In this document: piece after piece, positions 1 through 8,479 of the stretch
Layout: every line of letters begins with the position of its first letter
Numbering within the stretch: the stretch's first letter is position 1
Translations under genes and position numbers: made by a program
From: Pedobacter sp. Leaf41
Lineage (GTDB): Bacteria > Bacteroidota > Bacteroidia > Sphingobacteriales > Sphingobacteriaceae
Length of the DNA: 64,000 bases
Assembly: GCF_001422545.1 (NCBI RefSeq)
Contig: NZ_LMLE01000009.1
Span: 248,001 to 312,000 of the forward strand
Direction: 5' to 3'
The notes under the pieces: generated by a model
Databases searched by the model: none
Told to the model about the DNA's origin: nothing
Seen by the model: only the letters and a program-made list of their open reading frames with translations

Positions 1-1307
1 TTTTCGTCATCGTGTACTCTGTTTCCATCAGCTACAAAGTAACACTGGTTTACTTTACGGCTATTCCAATTATCAGTTTTGTAAGCTGGTTTTTAAGCCG
101 CAAAATAAAAACCATTCAGCGCTCCATTGTCGGCGAAACAACCGCTTTGGCGGGTTCTACTACTGAATCACTGAGAAACATTGAACTGGTAAAAAGTTTG
201 GGTTTGGCCGATCAGGAAATTGAACGTTTAAATAAAACCACCTACAAAATTTTAGGTCTGGAATTGAAAAAGGTAAAATATGTTCGCAGCATGAGCTTTG
301 TTCAAGGCACCACTGTAAACCTGGTTCGCAGTACAATGATCTTGGTTTTATTGTTGCTTATCTTCGATAATGCCATTACTGCTGGTCAGTATTTAACTTT
401 CTTGTTCTATTCGTTTTTCCTTTTTGGCCCATTGCAAGAACTTGGAAACGTAATTTTAGCCTGGCGTGAAGCAGAGGTTTCACTGGGCAATTTCAAAAAA
501 ATATTAAGTACGCCAATTGACAAAAAACCAGAGAACCCGATTTCCATCAATAAAATTAAAGATTTAACTTTTAGCAATGTTGGTTTCAAACACCAAACTG
601 CAAACAGAAACGCTTTAGAAAACATTTCATTTAAAACGCAAAGTGGGCAAACCATTGCCTTTGTTGGTCCATCAGGAGCAGGAAAGTCTACCTTGGTAAA
701 ATTGTTAGTTGGCCTTTATCCAGCTAAAGAAGGTGAAATTTTATATAACGGCACCCCAAGTAATGATATTGATTTAGATGCACTGAGAGAGAAAATTGGT
801 TTTGTAACGCAAGACACGCAGTTGTTCTCGGGCACCATCAGGGAGAATTTACTATTCGTAAACCCAACTGCAACCGATGAAGAGTGTTTTAAGGTTTTAA
901 ACCAGGCAGCTTGTCAAACTTTGCTGGCCAGAGCCGACAAAGGTTTGGATTCGTTAATTGGTGAAGGGGGCGTTAAAGTTTCCGGAGGTGAAAAACAGCG
1001 GTTATCTATTGCCCGGGCCTTACTTCGCCGACCAGATATTTTAGTTTTTGATGAAGCCACATCATCGTTAGATTCGATTACAGAAGAAGAAATTACCAAA
1101 ACCATTCGTTCTGTATCCGACTTAACCGATCACATTACGATTTTGATTGCCCACCGTTTATCAACCATCAAACATGCTGATGTTATTTACGTTTTGGAGA
1201 AAGGACATATCATCGAACAAGGTTCACACGAAGCGTTGATCGCTCAAAATGGATTGTATCAAGCCATGTGGCGACAACAAATTGGCGAAAGAATTGTTGA
1301 AGTATAA
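1..1307 (+). CDS. ABC exporter, fused permease and ATPase (5' partial)
   Basis: The reading frame is open to the left edge, so the N-terminus lies outside the window; the visible part holds the end of a six-helix type I exporter domain followed by the nucleotide-binding domain. Seen: Walker A GPSGAGKST near residue 219 (counting from base 12), signature VSGGEKQR near 323, Walker B ILVFDEATSSLD, and H-loop IAHRLST. The family forms dimers in the inner membrane and uses ATP to move lipids, peptides or drugs outward. The substrate cannot be told from this fragment. A short membrane protein gene starts 14 bases after its stop and may be cotranscribed. Confidence 0.93.
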   Translation, partial: FVIVYSVSISYKVTLVYFTAIPIISFVSWFLSRKIKTIQRSIVGETTALAGSTTESLRNIELVKSLGLADQEIERLNKTTYKILGLELKKVKYVRSMSFVQGTTVNLVRSTMILVLLLLIFDNAITAGQYLTFLFYSFFLFGPLQELGNVILAWREAEVSLGNFKKILSTPIDKKPENPISINKIKDLTFSNVGFKHQTANRNALENISFKTQSGQTIAFVGPSGAGKSTLVKLLVGLYPAKEGEILYNGTPSNDIDLDALREKIGFVTQDTQLFSGTIRENLLFVNPTATDEECFKVLNQAACQTLLARADKGLDSLIGEGGVKVSGGEKQRLSIARALLRRPDILVFDEATSSLDSITEEEITKTIRSVSDLTDHITILIAHRLSTIKHADVIYVLEKGHIIEQGSHEALIAQNGLYQAMWRQQIGERIVEV

Positions 1308-1321
1308 TAAAACTTCATCCT

Positions 1322-1537
1322 ATGTTAGTAGCACAAATTGAAAGCAACGAAATCGGCATAATCATTATAATTGGCGCCATTTTATGGCTGGCGCTAATTT
1401 TAACCGCACTTTATCATATCTCCCGAAACAAAGGAATGCTCTTCCCGGTAAAAGCGCTATGGTTTGTGATCATATTGCTAGCTCCATTTTTAGGTTCAAT
1501 TATTTATTTAATCTGGGGCAAGAACAGAAAGTTTTAG
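1322..1537 (+). CDS. Small membrane protein, phospholipase D N-terminal (PLDc_N) type
   Basis: A 71-residue protein made almost entirely of two transmembrane helices (about residues 12-32 and 43-65), ending in a basic tail WGKNRKF. The spacing, the proline-containing second helix and the LIWG ending resemble the PLDc_N domain found at the N-terminus of cardiolipin synthases and as stand-alone proteins in Bacteroidota. No catalytic HKD motif is present, so an enzymatic role is not supported. It follows the ABC exporter by 14 bases, suggesting one transcript. Confidence 0.75.
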   Translation: MLVAQIESNEIGIIIIIGAILWLALILTALYHISRNKGMLFPVKALWFVIILLAPFLGSIIYLIWGKNRKF

Positions 1538-1922
1538 GCTTTTGGCTTTTATCCAGGGTTGAATAGATTAAGGATTTGGAAAGCAATAGCAGGAATACTT
1601 CGGTTAGTTTCAGCCCCGCTGTACCTTCAAGCGCTATGAAAAATAGCGGCTTTCCGTCCCATCGGGTTTAGTCTGCAATGCGTTTCGCTTAAGCAGAAGT
1701 CTTTTACACTTACACCTGAGCTAGTTTCTAACGAGGGCAAAATAGCAAAACGATTCCTATCGTCTAATTGCAGAATGCCCCCCTAACTAAACCTGACTGT
1801 ACGAAAATCCTTTATGTTGTTAGCATTAACCCAATCAGCATTAACCAACACAAAAAGATTGCAGGAAAGGCAGGGCCACAAGTCACTAGCAGCAGCGACG
1901 AAAGTTTTCAAATATTTATAAA
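1538..1922. other. Intergenic region of 385 bases with a REP-like hairpin
   Basis: No convincing gene was found between the convergent PLDc_N and MFS genes. Bases 1605-1670 hold a hairpin element described separately. The rest is of mixed composition, richer in GC than the flanking non-coding DNA, without a clear terminator for either neighbour. Confidence 0.6.
1605..1670 (-). repeat. REP-like hairpin element, copy A
   Basis: Read on the minus strand it contains CGATGG, then a hairpin whose arms AAGCGCTAT and ATAGCGGCTT (1629-1652) pair with one bulge around a T-rich loop, then TACAGCGGGGCTG. The same three blocks in the same order occur on the plus strand at 28815-28876 with different stem bases. 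This pattern of conserved flanks with a covarying stem is typical of REP-type elements; assignment to a named family is not possible from the sequence alone. Confidence 0.55.
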
Positions 1923-3206
1923 TTAACCTTTATCGGTTTGTTCATTGATATCCTGCAGACTCAATTTGGTAAGAGATTTAGTTTTTAACCAGGTAATAAA
2001 AGCTATTCCGATAGTCATACTGCCGCCAAAAACCACTGCAGGAACTAGCCTCATATATTTCGCCGTTAAACCCGATTCAAACTCGCCGATCTCGTTTGAA
2101 GAGCCAATGAACATGCTATTTACCGCTGAAACGCGACCCCGCATATGATCGGGCGTAAGCAGCTGCATGATGGTTTGACGGATAATTACGCTGACACTAT
2201 CAAAAGATCCTTCTAAAAACAAGAAGAAAAGCGTGAGGTAGAAGTTTTTAGATAGGCCGTAACAAATAATACTCAAACCAAAGCCTGTTACAGCAATGAG
2301 CAAATTTCTCCACGGCTTGCCCATAGGCGAAAATCTCGTCATCAAAAGCATTGTAATCACCGCTCCAGATGAGGCTGCTCCACGCATCATGCCCAAGCCA
2401 AATGAACCTAAATGAAAAACATCCTTCGCAAAAATAGGAAGCAGTGCCACTGCACCGCCAAAAAACACGGAAAAAAGATCTAAACTCATTGCCCAAACCA
2501 TCATTTTAGTTTTAAAGACAAACGAAATTCCTTCTTTTAAACTGTGAAAGATATTTTGTGTTGGCGCAAAGGTGGCCGGATGCTTTTTAAAAGTGAAGAT
2601 ACAAACCAGTGAAACCGACACCAGAAAAACGATAACGCTATAGGCAGCGGTAATACCCCAAAGCCAATTTATGAGCCCACCAAGTAAAGGACCAATAATG
2701 GTGGCCAGCTGCCAGCTGCTGCTACTCCAGGTGCTCGAATTCGGGTAAAGTTCTTTTGGGATGATATTGGCCATCAATGAAAAGGTCGCTGGTCCGAAAA
2801 AGCCACGAGCCAAACCGATACAGAATACTAAACCGTACATAATCAGGACAATCAGATCTTCTTTCAGATTCAAATACTGACTGGTGATGATAAGCATGAG
2901 CACCGAAGCAAGCCATACGCCAGAAAATATTTTAATCAGCAAGCCACGTTTCTCACTTTTATCTGCAATGTAACCTCCATAAAGTGCAATTCCGATCGCA
3001 GGGATTGCTTCGCACAAACCTACCAAACCAAGCTTTAATGCATCATGGGTTAAATCATAAATATGATAGCCAATAACTACCGCCTGCATCTGATAAGCCA
3101 GCGTAAAGAAAAAACGCATTCCTAAAAAAGAACGAAATTCTTTAAAACGTAATGCTGCGAACGGGTCTTGTTTAACTATAATGGGGTTGGAATCTGAATC
3201 TGCCAC
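1923..3206 (-). CDS. MFS transporter, EntS/MFS_3-like
   Basis: A 427-residue inner-membrane protein with about 12 hydrophobic helices and the typical major facilitator loop between helices 2 and 3 (GGYIADKSEKRG, about residues 77-88). Another conserved segment is the GLARGFFGPATFSLM stretch near residue 132. Length and layout match the MFS_3 group that includes the enterobactin exporter EntS and many drug-efflux proteins. The substrate is unknown. It lies downstream of recG on the same strand, 90 bases away, and is probably transcribed separately. Confidence 0.85.
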   Translation of the reverse strand: MADSDSNPIIVKQDPFAALRFKEFRSFLGMRFFFTLAYQMQAVVIGYHIYDLTHDALKLGLVGLCEAIPAIGIALYGGYIADKSEKRGLLIKIFSGVWLASVLMLIITSQYLNLKEDLIVLIMYGLVFCIGLARGFFGPATFSLMANIIPKELYPNSSTWSSSSWQLATIIGPLLGGLINWLWGITAAYSVIVFLVSVSLVCIFTFKKHPATFAPTQNIFHSLKEGISFVFKTKMMVWAMSLDLFSVFFGGAVALLPIFAKDVFHLGSFGLGMMRGAASSGAVITMLLMTRFSPMGKPWRNLLIAVTGFGLSIICYGLSKNFYLTLFFLFLEGSFDSVSVIIRQTIMQLLTPDHMRGRVSAVNSMFIGSSNEIGEFESGLTAKYMRLVPAVVFGGSMTIGIAFITWLKTKSLTKLSLQDINEQTDKG

Positions 3207-3296
3207 GAGAAAATATTTCCTACAAAACTAATGTTTGAAAAATTAAAAATCGCAAATGAATTAAATTCAGATTAAAAACGTTACCAGGATATGATG

Positions 3297-5426
3297 CTAA
3301 GAGATCTTGTCAAAAGAGATGCCTCTCTCTAGTTTTTGTAGATGCAGTTTCAAAACTCTATTTTCAGGCTTTTCCAATTGTGGATCATCTGAAAAAAGTT
3401 CGATAACTGTATTTCTAGCTTCAGATAGGATAATTTGATCCTTGGCCAAATCTGCGAGCTTCAAATCAAGCACCCCACTTTGTTGGGTTCCTGAAATATC
3501 GCCGGGACCACGAAGTTGTAAGTCAATTTCTGATATTTCGAAACCATTATTGGTTCGAACCATGGTTTCTAAACGTACTTTACCTTCTTTACTGAGTTTA
3601 TTTCCGCTCATCAAAATGCAAAAGGATTGCTCTGCTCCCCTCCCAACTCGACCGCGTAATTGATGTAATTGCGAAAGCCCAAAACGCTCAGAATTCTCAA
3701 TCACCATAACAGAGGCATTGGGAACATTCACGCCAACTTCAATCACCGTAGTAGCCACCATGATCTGGCTTTTTCCATCAATAAATTGCTGCATTTCAAA
3801 TTGTTTATCCGCGTTTGGCATCTGTCCGTGTACAATGCTAATTTGATAATCCGGGCGAGGAAACTGATAGCTTAATTGTTCCACTCCTGCTTCGAGGTGT
3901 AAAAGGTCCAACTTTTCGCTTTCTTTAATCAACGGATAAACGATATAAACCTGTCGGCCTTTAGCAATCTCCTGTTTCATAAAACCGAACATTCTCAATC
4001 GCTGGCCTTCAAACAAATGCCTGGTTTCAATAGGTTTTCTTCCAGCAGGCAATTCATCGATAATTGAAACGTCGAGATCGCCATAGAGTGTCATCGCCAG
4101 CGTACGCGGAATCGGCGTCGCAGTCATCACTAAAATATGTGGAGGGATGACGTTCTTCCGCCAAAGTTTTGCCCGCTGCTCTACCCCAAAGCGATGTTGT
4201 TCATCAATAACTACTAAACCGAGATTTTTAAATTGCACTTTATCCTCAATTAAGGTATGAGTTCCGATCAGAATATCTATTTCTCCATTCTCCAGTTGCT
4301 CATGGAGGATTGTCCGCTCTCTTTTCTTGGTACTTCCGGTTAGGATGGCCACCTTAACCAAATCATCAGTTACCAATTCTGTAATGGATGCAAAATGTTG
4401 TCTGGCCAAAATTTCGGTTGGAGCCATCATACAAGCTTGATAACCGTTATCGTTTGCTAAAAGCATACTCATCAAGGCTACCGCTGTTTTGCCACTACCT
4501 ACATCGCCCTGAACTAAGCGATTCATTTGAACCCCACGCTGGGTATCGATTCTAATTTCTTTAACCACACGCTTCTGGGCGTTCGTTAGTTCGAATGGCA
4601 GAAATTCTTTATAAAACCGATTCACCTTTTCGCCCACCTTATCAAAAGTTACCCCTTTGAATTTTAGCTGCCTCAATTGCTTGTTATGCAATAATTGAAG
4701 CTGAATAAAAAAAAGCTCCTCGAACTTCAATCTTCTTTCCGCAGCGTTTAAATCCTGCTGATTTTTTGGAAAATGAATACTCAATAAAGCCTTCTTTTTA
4801 TCTGGTAACTGATACTTATCAATTATATACTGAGGTAAGTTTTCCGGAACGTCTTTAACAACCTGATCGAGCAAGCCAGCAATTAAACGCTGTATACCTT
4901 TAGAATCCAAGGTAAACTTTTTTAGTTTCTCGGTAGAATTGTAAACGGGCTGCAACGTTAAATTGCCCCTACCTACAGGTTTGTTTTGGTAAAGCTCCAT
5001 TTCTGGATGTGAAATACTGAAGGTTCCATTAAATAAAGTCGGTTTGCCGAAAGCCACATAAGCCGTTCCAACGGTAATGTGATCGTCTACCCATTTCAAA
5101 CTTTGAAACCAAACGAGTTCCATGATACCCGTTTCATCTTTGAAAACAGCTATAATCCGCTTCGTCCTTTTATCGCCAATAACCTTTTTGCTGATTACAC
5201 GACCAATAATCTGAATATATTGTGAATCGGGATTTATTTGATTGATTTTAAAATACTGGGTACGGTCGATATAGCGAAAAGGATAGTGCGAGAGCATATC
5301 TTGAAAAGTGAAAAGACCTAAATCCTTTTTCAAAACATCGGCACGACTTGGTCCCACGCCTTTTATAAATTCAATTGGTGTATCTAAAATCGACTGAAAC
5401 AAATTTCTAAGCTTTTTTGTAAACAA
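3297..5426 (-). CDS. recG: ATP-dependent DNA helicase RecG
   Basis: RecG remodels stalled replication forks and branch-migrates Holliday junctions. The 709-residue protein has the N-terminal wedge/OB region (FIKGVGPSRADVL near residue 20, then PFRYIDRT), Walker A GDVGSGKT near 307, a DEQH box (VVIDEQHRFGVEQR) near 407, motif III TATPIPRTLAMT, and motif VI QLRGRVGRG. Length is normal for the family. The start overlaps the end of the EamA gene by 20 bases, so translation is probably coupled. It is the last gene of a minus-strand operon. Confidence 0.97.
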   Translation of the reverse strand: MFTKKLRNLFQSILDTPIEFIKGVGPSRADVLKKDLGLFTFQDMLSHYPFRYIDRTQYFKINQINPDSQYIQIIGRVISKKVIGDKRTKRIIAVFKDETGIMELVWFQSLKWVDDHITVGTAYVAFGKPTLFNGTFSISHPEMELYQNKPVGRGNLTLQPVYNSTEKLKKFTLDSKGIQRLIAGLLDQVVKDVPENLPQYIIDKYQLPDKKKALLSIHFPKNQQDLNAAERRLKFEELFFIQLQLLHNKQLRQLKFKGVTFDKVGEKVNRFYKEFLPFELTNAQKRVVKEIRIDTQRGVQMNRLVQGDVGSGKTAVALMSMLLANDNGYQACMMAPTEILARQHFASITELVTDDLVKVAILTGSTKKRERTILHEQLENGEIDILIGTHTLIEDKVQFKNLGLVVIDEQHRFGVEQRAKLWRKNVIPPHILVMTATPIPRTLAMTLYGDLDVSIIDELPAGRKPIETRHLFEGQRLRMFGFMKQEIAKGRQVYIVYPLIKESEKLDLLHLEAGVEQLSYQFPRPDYQISIVHGQMPNADKQFEMQQFIDGKSQIMVATTVIEVGVNVPNASVMVIENSERFGLSQLHQLRGRVGRGAEQSFCILMSGNKLSKEGKVRLETMVRTNNGFEISEIDLQLRGPGDISGTQQSGVLDLKLADLAKDQIILSEARNTVIELFSDDPQLEKPENRVLKLHLQKLERGISFDKIS

Positions 5427-6309
5427 TGCTTTTTAGCAATTGTGCATTAAAAATAACAATCGATAACAGCAATAGCAAATAGGCGAAAAGCTGATGCACA
5501 TCTATCGGTTCCTTAAAATAGAAGAAGGCAACTGCGAAAGCAACGATAGGATTTAGATAGATTAAAATCCCTAACGCGGATGATGGCATTCCTAATAAAG
5601 CATAAGCGTTTAAAAAAAGTGGGATAATGGTAAATACCGCAGCAATTAAAAATATATGCGACCAGAAAAAAGCATCTGCAGGAAACGTATTTTCCGTAAA
5701 CAAATACATGGGCAACATCATCAGGCCTGATAAAATTAACTGAACACCTAAAAAATTCAACTTATCAATATCCTTAATCACTTTCAGCACAATAACATAA
5801 ACTGCATAAAATGATGCGATAAGTACTGCCCAAAGCACTTCACGTAAAGAGCCAGTGGCTAACAAGGCAATACTTACAAATGCGATAACCAGTGCTATTA
5901 CTTTAGTGCTGGTTAGCTGTTCTTTTAGGATAACAAACCCACACAAGGCTGTGATAAGAGGGCAAACCATATAAGCAAAAGCGGCAGCCTTCAAGCTTAC
6001 ACTGTTCACTGCATAGATGTATGTAAACCAATTTCCCGTTATTAAGAATGCAGAAAGAACAGTTAATAGCAAGAACTTGGTTTTACTGGATGATGTTAAA
6101 TTCTTAAAAAAATTAACATCATTTTTTAAGGCATCTCTCCTGAAAAGTAGAATAATTGTCCATACCATTAAAATAGAAACAAATATCCTGTAATAAAGAA
6201 TCTCTTGAGGGGGGAAACCCTTAATGTTCCGTAATGGGATAGACATTGTACCCCAGATAATGTAGGGTAAAATGCCAGCTATAAAGTATTTGGTTTTAGC
6301 GGTCGCCAA
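5407..6309 (-). CDS. rarD: EamA/RarD-type membrane transporter
   Basis: A 300-residue protein with ten predicted transmembrane helices arranged as two EamA repeats. The start (GILPYIIWGTMSIPLRNI) and the tail (LNPIVAFAVAFFYFKEPID) match the RarD branch of the drug/metabolite transporter superfamily. The substrate is not known for this branch. It begins 2 bases after ridA and overlaps recG, placing it in the middle of a tight operon. The symbol is by homology only. Confidence 0.8.
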   Translation of the reverse strand: MATAKTKYFIAGILPYIIWGTMSIPLRNIKGFPPQEILYYRIFVSILMVWTIILLFRRDALKNDVNFFKNLTSSSKTKFLLLTVLSAFLITGNWFTYIYAVNSVSLKAAAFAYMVCPLITALCGFVILKEQLTSTKVIALVIAFVSIALLATGSLREVLWAVLIASFYAVYVIVLKVIKDIDKLNFLGVQLILSGLMMLPMYLFTENTFPADAFFWSHIFLIAAVFTIIPLFLNAYALLGMPSSALGILIYLNPIVAFAVAFFYFKEPIDVHQLFAYLLLLLSIVIFNAQLLKSIVYKKA

Positions 6310-6311
6310 GA

Positions 6312-6692
6312 TTATTGAACGATCGCAATTACAGAAATCTCTACATTAACATTTTTAGGCAATACCGATACTTGAACAGTTTCACGAGCCGGGAAATCAG
6401 CTGTAAAATATTGTCCGTAAATCTCATTAACCTGAGCAAAGGTGCCCATATCTGAAAGAAAAATAGTTGATTTTACAACGTTATCAAAAGATAATCCAGC
6501 CTCTAAAAGCACGGCTTTCAAATTGCGCATTACCTGATGCGTTTCTTCTTCGATATTAACCAAATTTAGTTCTCCATTTTCTGGATTAATGGCTACCTGA
6601 CCTGAAACAAATAAAAAATTGCCCGCTTTTACCGCTTGGCTATATGGCCCAATCGGAGCTGGAGCGTTTGTAGTAGTGATGATTTTTTTCAT
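6312..6692 (-). CDS. ridA: RidA family enamine/imine deaminase
   Basis: RidA hydrolyses reactive enamine and imine intermediates such as 2-aminoacrylate, which protects PLP enzymes. The 126-residue length is typical. Seen: the N-terminal block APAPIGPYSQAV, the FVSGQVAINPENG segment, FPARETVQVSVLP with the catalytic-pocket arginine, and VEISVIAIV at the end. It lies between a 45-residue membrane protein and an EamA transporter with gaps of 5 and 2 bases. Confidence 0.95.
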   Translation of the reverse strand: MKKIITTTNAPAPIGPYSQAVKAGNFLFVSGQVAINPENGELNLVNIEEETHQVMRNLKAVLLEAGLSFDNVVKSTIFLSDMGTFAQVNEIYGQYFTADFPARETVQVSVLPKNVNVEISVIAIVQ

Positions 6693-6697
6693 AAATT

Positions 6698-6835
6698 TTA
6701 TTTAGAAAGCCATTGAACAACTTTATAGATTATACCTGCAAGAAAGATAATGATCGCCAATGCATTGATGAAATGCATAATTTTAATGTTGATGTTATTT
6801 GGCCTGTTAGGATCTTTTCTCCTGAAGAAATACAT
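6698..6835 (-). CDS. Small membrane protein, DUF6728-like (45 aa)
   Basis: Read on the minus strand, an ATG at 6835 opens 45 codons ending in TAA at 6698. The protein starts MYFFRRKDPNRPNN, then has one hydrophobic helix (about residues 24-41, ALAIIIFLAGIIYKVV) and ends QWLSK. A basic head with a DPNRP motif followed by a single helix is what I know from the DUF6728 family of Bacteroidota; this is from memory and not checked. The stop lies 5 bases before the ridA start, so it is probably the first gene of the ridA-EamA-recG operon. Confidence 0.75.
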   Translation of the reverse strand: MYFFRRKDPNRPNNINIKIMHFINALAIIIFLAGIIYKVVQWLSK

Positions 6836-6885
6836 AATACAAACTTAGATAAAAAGCTTTATACAGAAAATTAAAAGGCATAAAA

Positions 6886-6911
6886 AAAGTCCCGATTTGC
6901 ATCGGGACTTT
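6886..6911 (-). terminator. Intrinsic terminator of ompA
   Basis: An 11-bp perfect stem, AAAGTCCCGAT and ATCGGGACTTT, around a TTGC loop, followed on the minus strand by a run of T. It lies 24 bases after the stop of the OmpA gene. Confidence 0.9.
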
Positions 6912-6934
6912 CTATTAAACTTTATATTGAAATA

Positions 6935-8308
6935 CTAGTTTCTAGAAGTTTCAACACGACGGTTTTGGATACGACCTTCTTCAGTATCGTTAGAAGCAAT
7001 TGGATTAGCTTCACCCATTCCTTTAGTAGCAACTTGACTAGCGTTAACACCAGAGTTTACTAAGTAAGTTTTAACAGAATTAGCTCTGTCTTTAGATAAT
7101 TTCATGTTATATGCAGCAGTACCTTCGCTTGAAGCGTAACCGTTTACAGTTACTTTACCACCGTTTTCACGTAACACTGAAGATAATTTATCTAAAGTTG
7201 GATAAGCTTCAGTTTTTAAAACTGATGAGTTGAAATCAAAACCGATTTTTTCGAAACCAGTTACATTAGAGTTCTGAGTTGAATCAGCTTGGAACTTAGG
7301 AAGTGGACATCCTGAACCATCAACAGCAGTACCTGCAGGAGTTCCTGGGCATTTGTCGAATTGATCAGCAACACCATCACCATCAGTATCTTTTTTCAAA
7401 TCTTCAACAGATTTCTCTACGTTAGATACACGGTTTTTCAAAGCTTCAACTTCTTGACGTAAAGTAGGATCTTTTAACTCATCGTACATAGTAGCTAATG
7501 GGTTAGACCACTCTAAACTTGGTTTTGCAGAAGAACCTAAAGAGAATTCTAATCCAGCATATCCGTAAGAGAATTTATCTTGTGAAGTACCTTTAGCATA
7601 AGTTCCATCTAAGTTATCAGCATCAACAAAGTTCATAGTGTAACCTAAATTGAAGTTAACACGCTCTGACACTTTGAATTTAACACCAGCACCTACTGGA
7701 ATGTAGAAACCTTTTACGTAATCATTTCTTTCGCCAGATTTAACAACGTTATTTCCGTTTTCAGAGTTACCACCAGCATTACCTTTCCAATCAATTACAG
7801 TACCATTTGCTAAAGTAACTTTTGGTGCGTAAGCCATGTAACCGTAACCAGCAGTTAAGAAGAAACCAACTGAGTTTTCACGACGTAAGAAATCGATAGA
7901 ACCTAAGTTTACAACACCACGTAAATCAACAGCATATTGTAATTCAGTTTCGAATTCTCTGTTTGTAGAACCTGCTCCATAAATAGTAGCATCGTTTGAT
8001 CCAGAAAGTTTACCACGAGTACCGTTTAATTCTAAAGCGAAAGAGTGCCCTAATTGTTTACGGATATTTAAACCGTAACCTAAGTTAACATCCCATCTGT
8101 TGTAATCATTGGTGCTGCTGATTGGAGCGATTGGCATAAGAACACCACCGTTCAAACCGATTGACCAAGTTCTGTACTGTCCTCTACCACCAAATACCTT
8201 GGTGCCAGAAGTTGTTGCAGGTGCATCTTGAGCGACAGCAAGAGTAGCAACTCCTGTTAATGCCACTAAAGAAAGCGCAACACTTTTCTTTAAAGTAGAA
8301 TAATTCAT
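6935..8308 (-). CDS. OmpA family outer-membrane protein
   Basis: A 457-residue protein with a signal peptide ending near TLAVAQD (residue 27), an N-terminal beta-barrel-like region rich in aromatic strands, a short coiled region (LRQEVEALKNRVSNVEKSVE), one thrombospondin type 3 calcium motif (DTDGDGVADQFDKCPG) and a C-terminal OmpA domain (IGFDFNSSVLKTEAYPTLDKL ... GRIQNRRVE) that binds peptidoglycan. It is flanked by its own promoter and a strong terminator and so is a single-gene transcript. The coding sequence uses a narrow set of codons, consistent with an abundant protein. Confidence 0.95.
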   Translation of the reverse strand: MNYSTLKKSVALSLVALTGVATLAVAQDAPATTSGTKVFGGRGQYRTWSIGLNGGVLMPIAPISSTNDYNRWDVNLGYGLNIRKQLGHSFALELNGTRGKLSGSNDATIYGAGSTNREFETELQYAVDLRGVVNLGSIDFLRRENSVGFFLTAGYGYMAYAPKVTLANGTVIDWKGNAGGNSENGNNVVKSGERNDYVKGFYIPVGAGVKFKVSERVNFNLGYTMNFVDADNLDGTYAKGTSQDKFSYGYAGLEFSLGSSAKPSLEWSNPLATMYDELKDPTLRQEVEALKNRVSNVEKSVEDLKKDTDGDGVADQFDKCPGTPAGTAVDGSGCPLPKFQADSTQNSNVTGFEKIGFDFNSSVLKTEAYPTLDKLSSVLRENGGKVTVNGYASSEGTAAYNMKLSKDRANSVKTYLVNSGVNASQVATKGMGEANPIASNDTEEGRIQNRRVETSRN

Positions 8309-8364
8309 AATCTTTTTTTCTTTTTAAGGGTAAACAATCTAATTGATTAATTTTTTAGTAATCG

Positions 8365-8394
8365 CAAAATTAAACAAAAATTTAAATTTTCAAA
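8365..8394 (-). promoter_or_regulatory. Bacteroidota-type promoter of ompA
   Basis: On the minus strand TTTG (8391-8394) and TAATTTTG (8365-8372) are separated by 18 bases, close to the Bacteroidota consensus of TTTG and TAnnTTTG with about 19. The predicted start leaves a leader of roughly 50 bases before the ATG at 8308. Confidence 0.6.
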
Positions 8395-8442
8395 CTTTTA
8401 TACAAACTCCGTTCCAAACTTCTCTCTAATTAATCATTTTCT

Positions 8443-8450
8443 TACATTTG
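8443..8450 (+). promoter_or_regulatory. Putative -7 element upstream of aminopeptidase P
   Basis: TACATTTG matches the TAnnTTTG consensus and lies 29 bases before the ATG. I do not see a good -33 TTG at the expected distance, so this is weaker than the other promoters listed. Confidence 0.4.
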
Positions 8451-8479
8451 AGCATTACCTTGTTAAAACTGTAATTATC

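Noticed and set aside
6835-6847. Promoter -7 match (TAAGTTTG on the minus strand) just before the 45-residue membrane protein
   Set aside because: It is only 4 bases from the ATG, which would put the transcript start inside the gene; no -33 partner was found.
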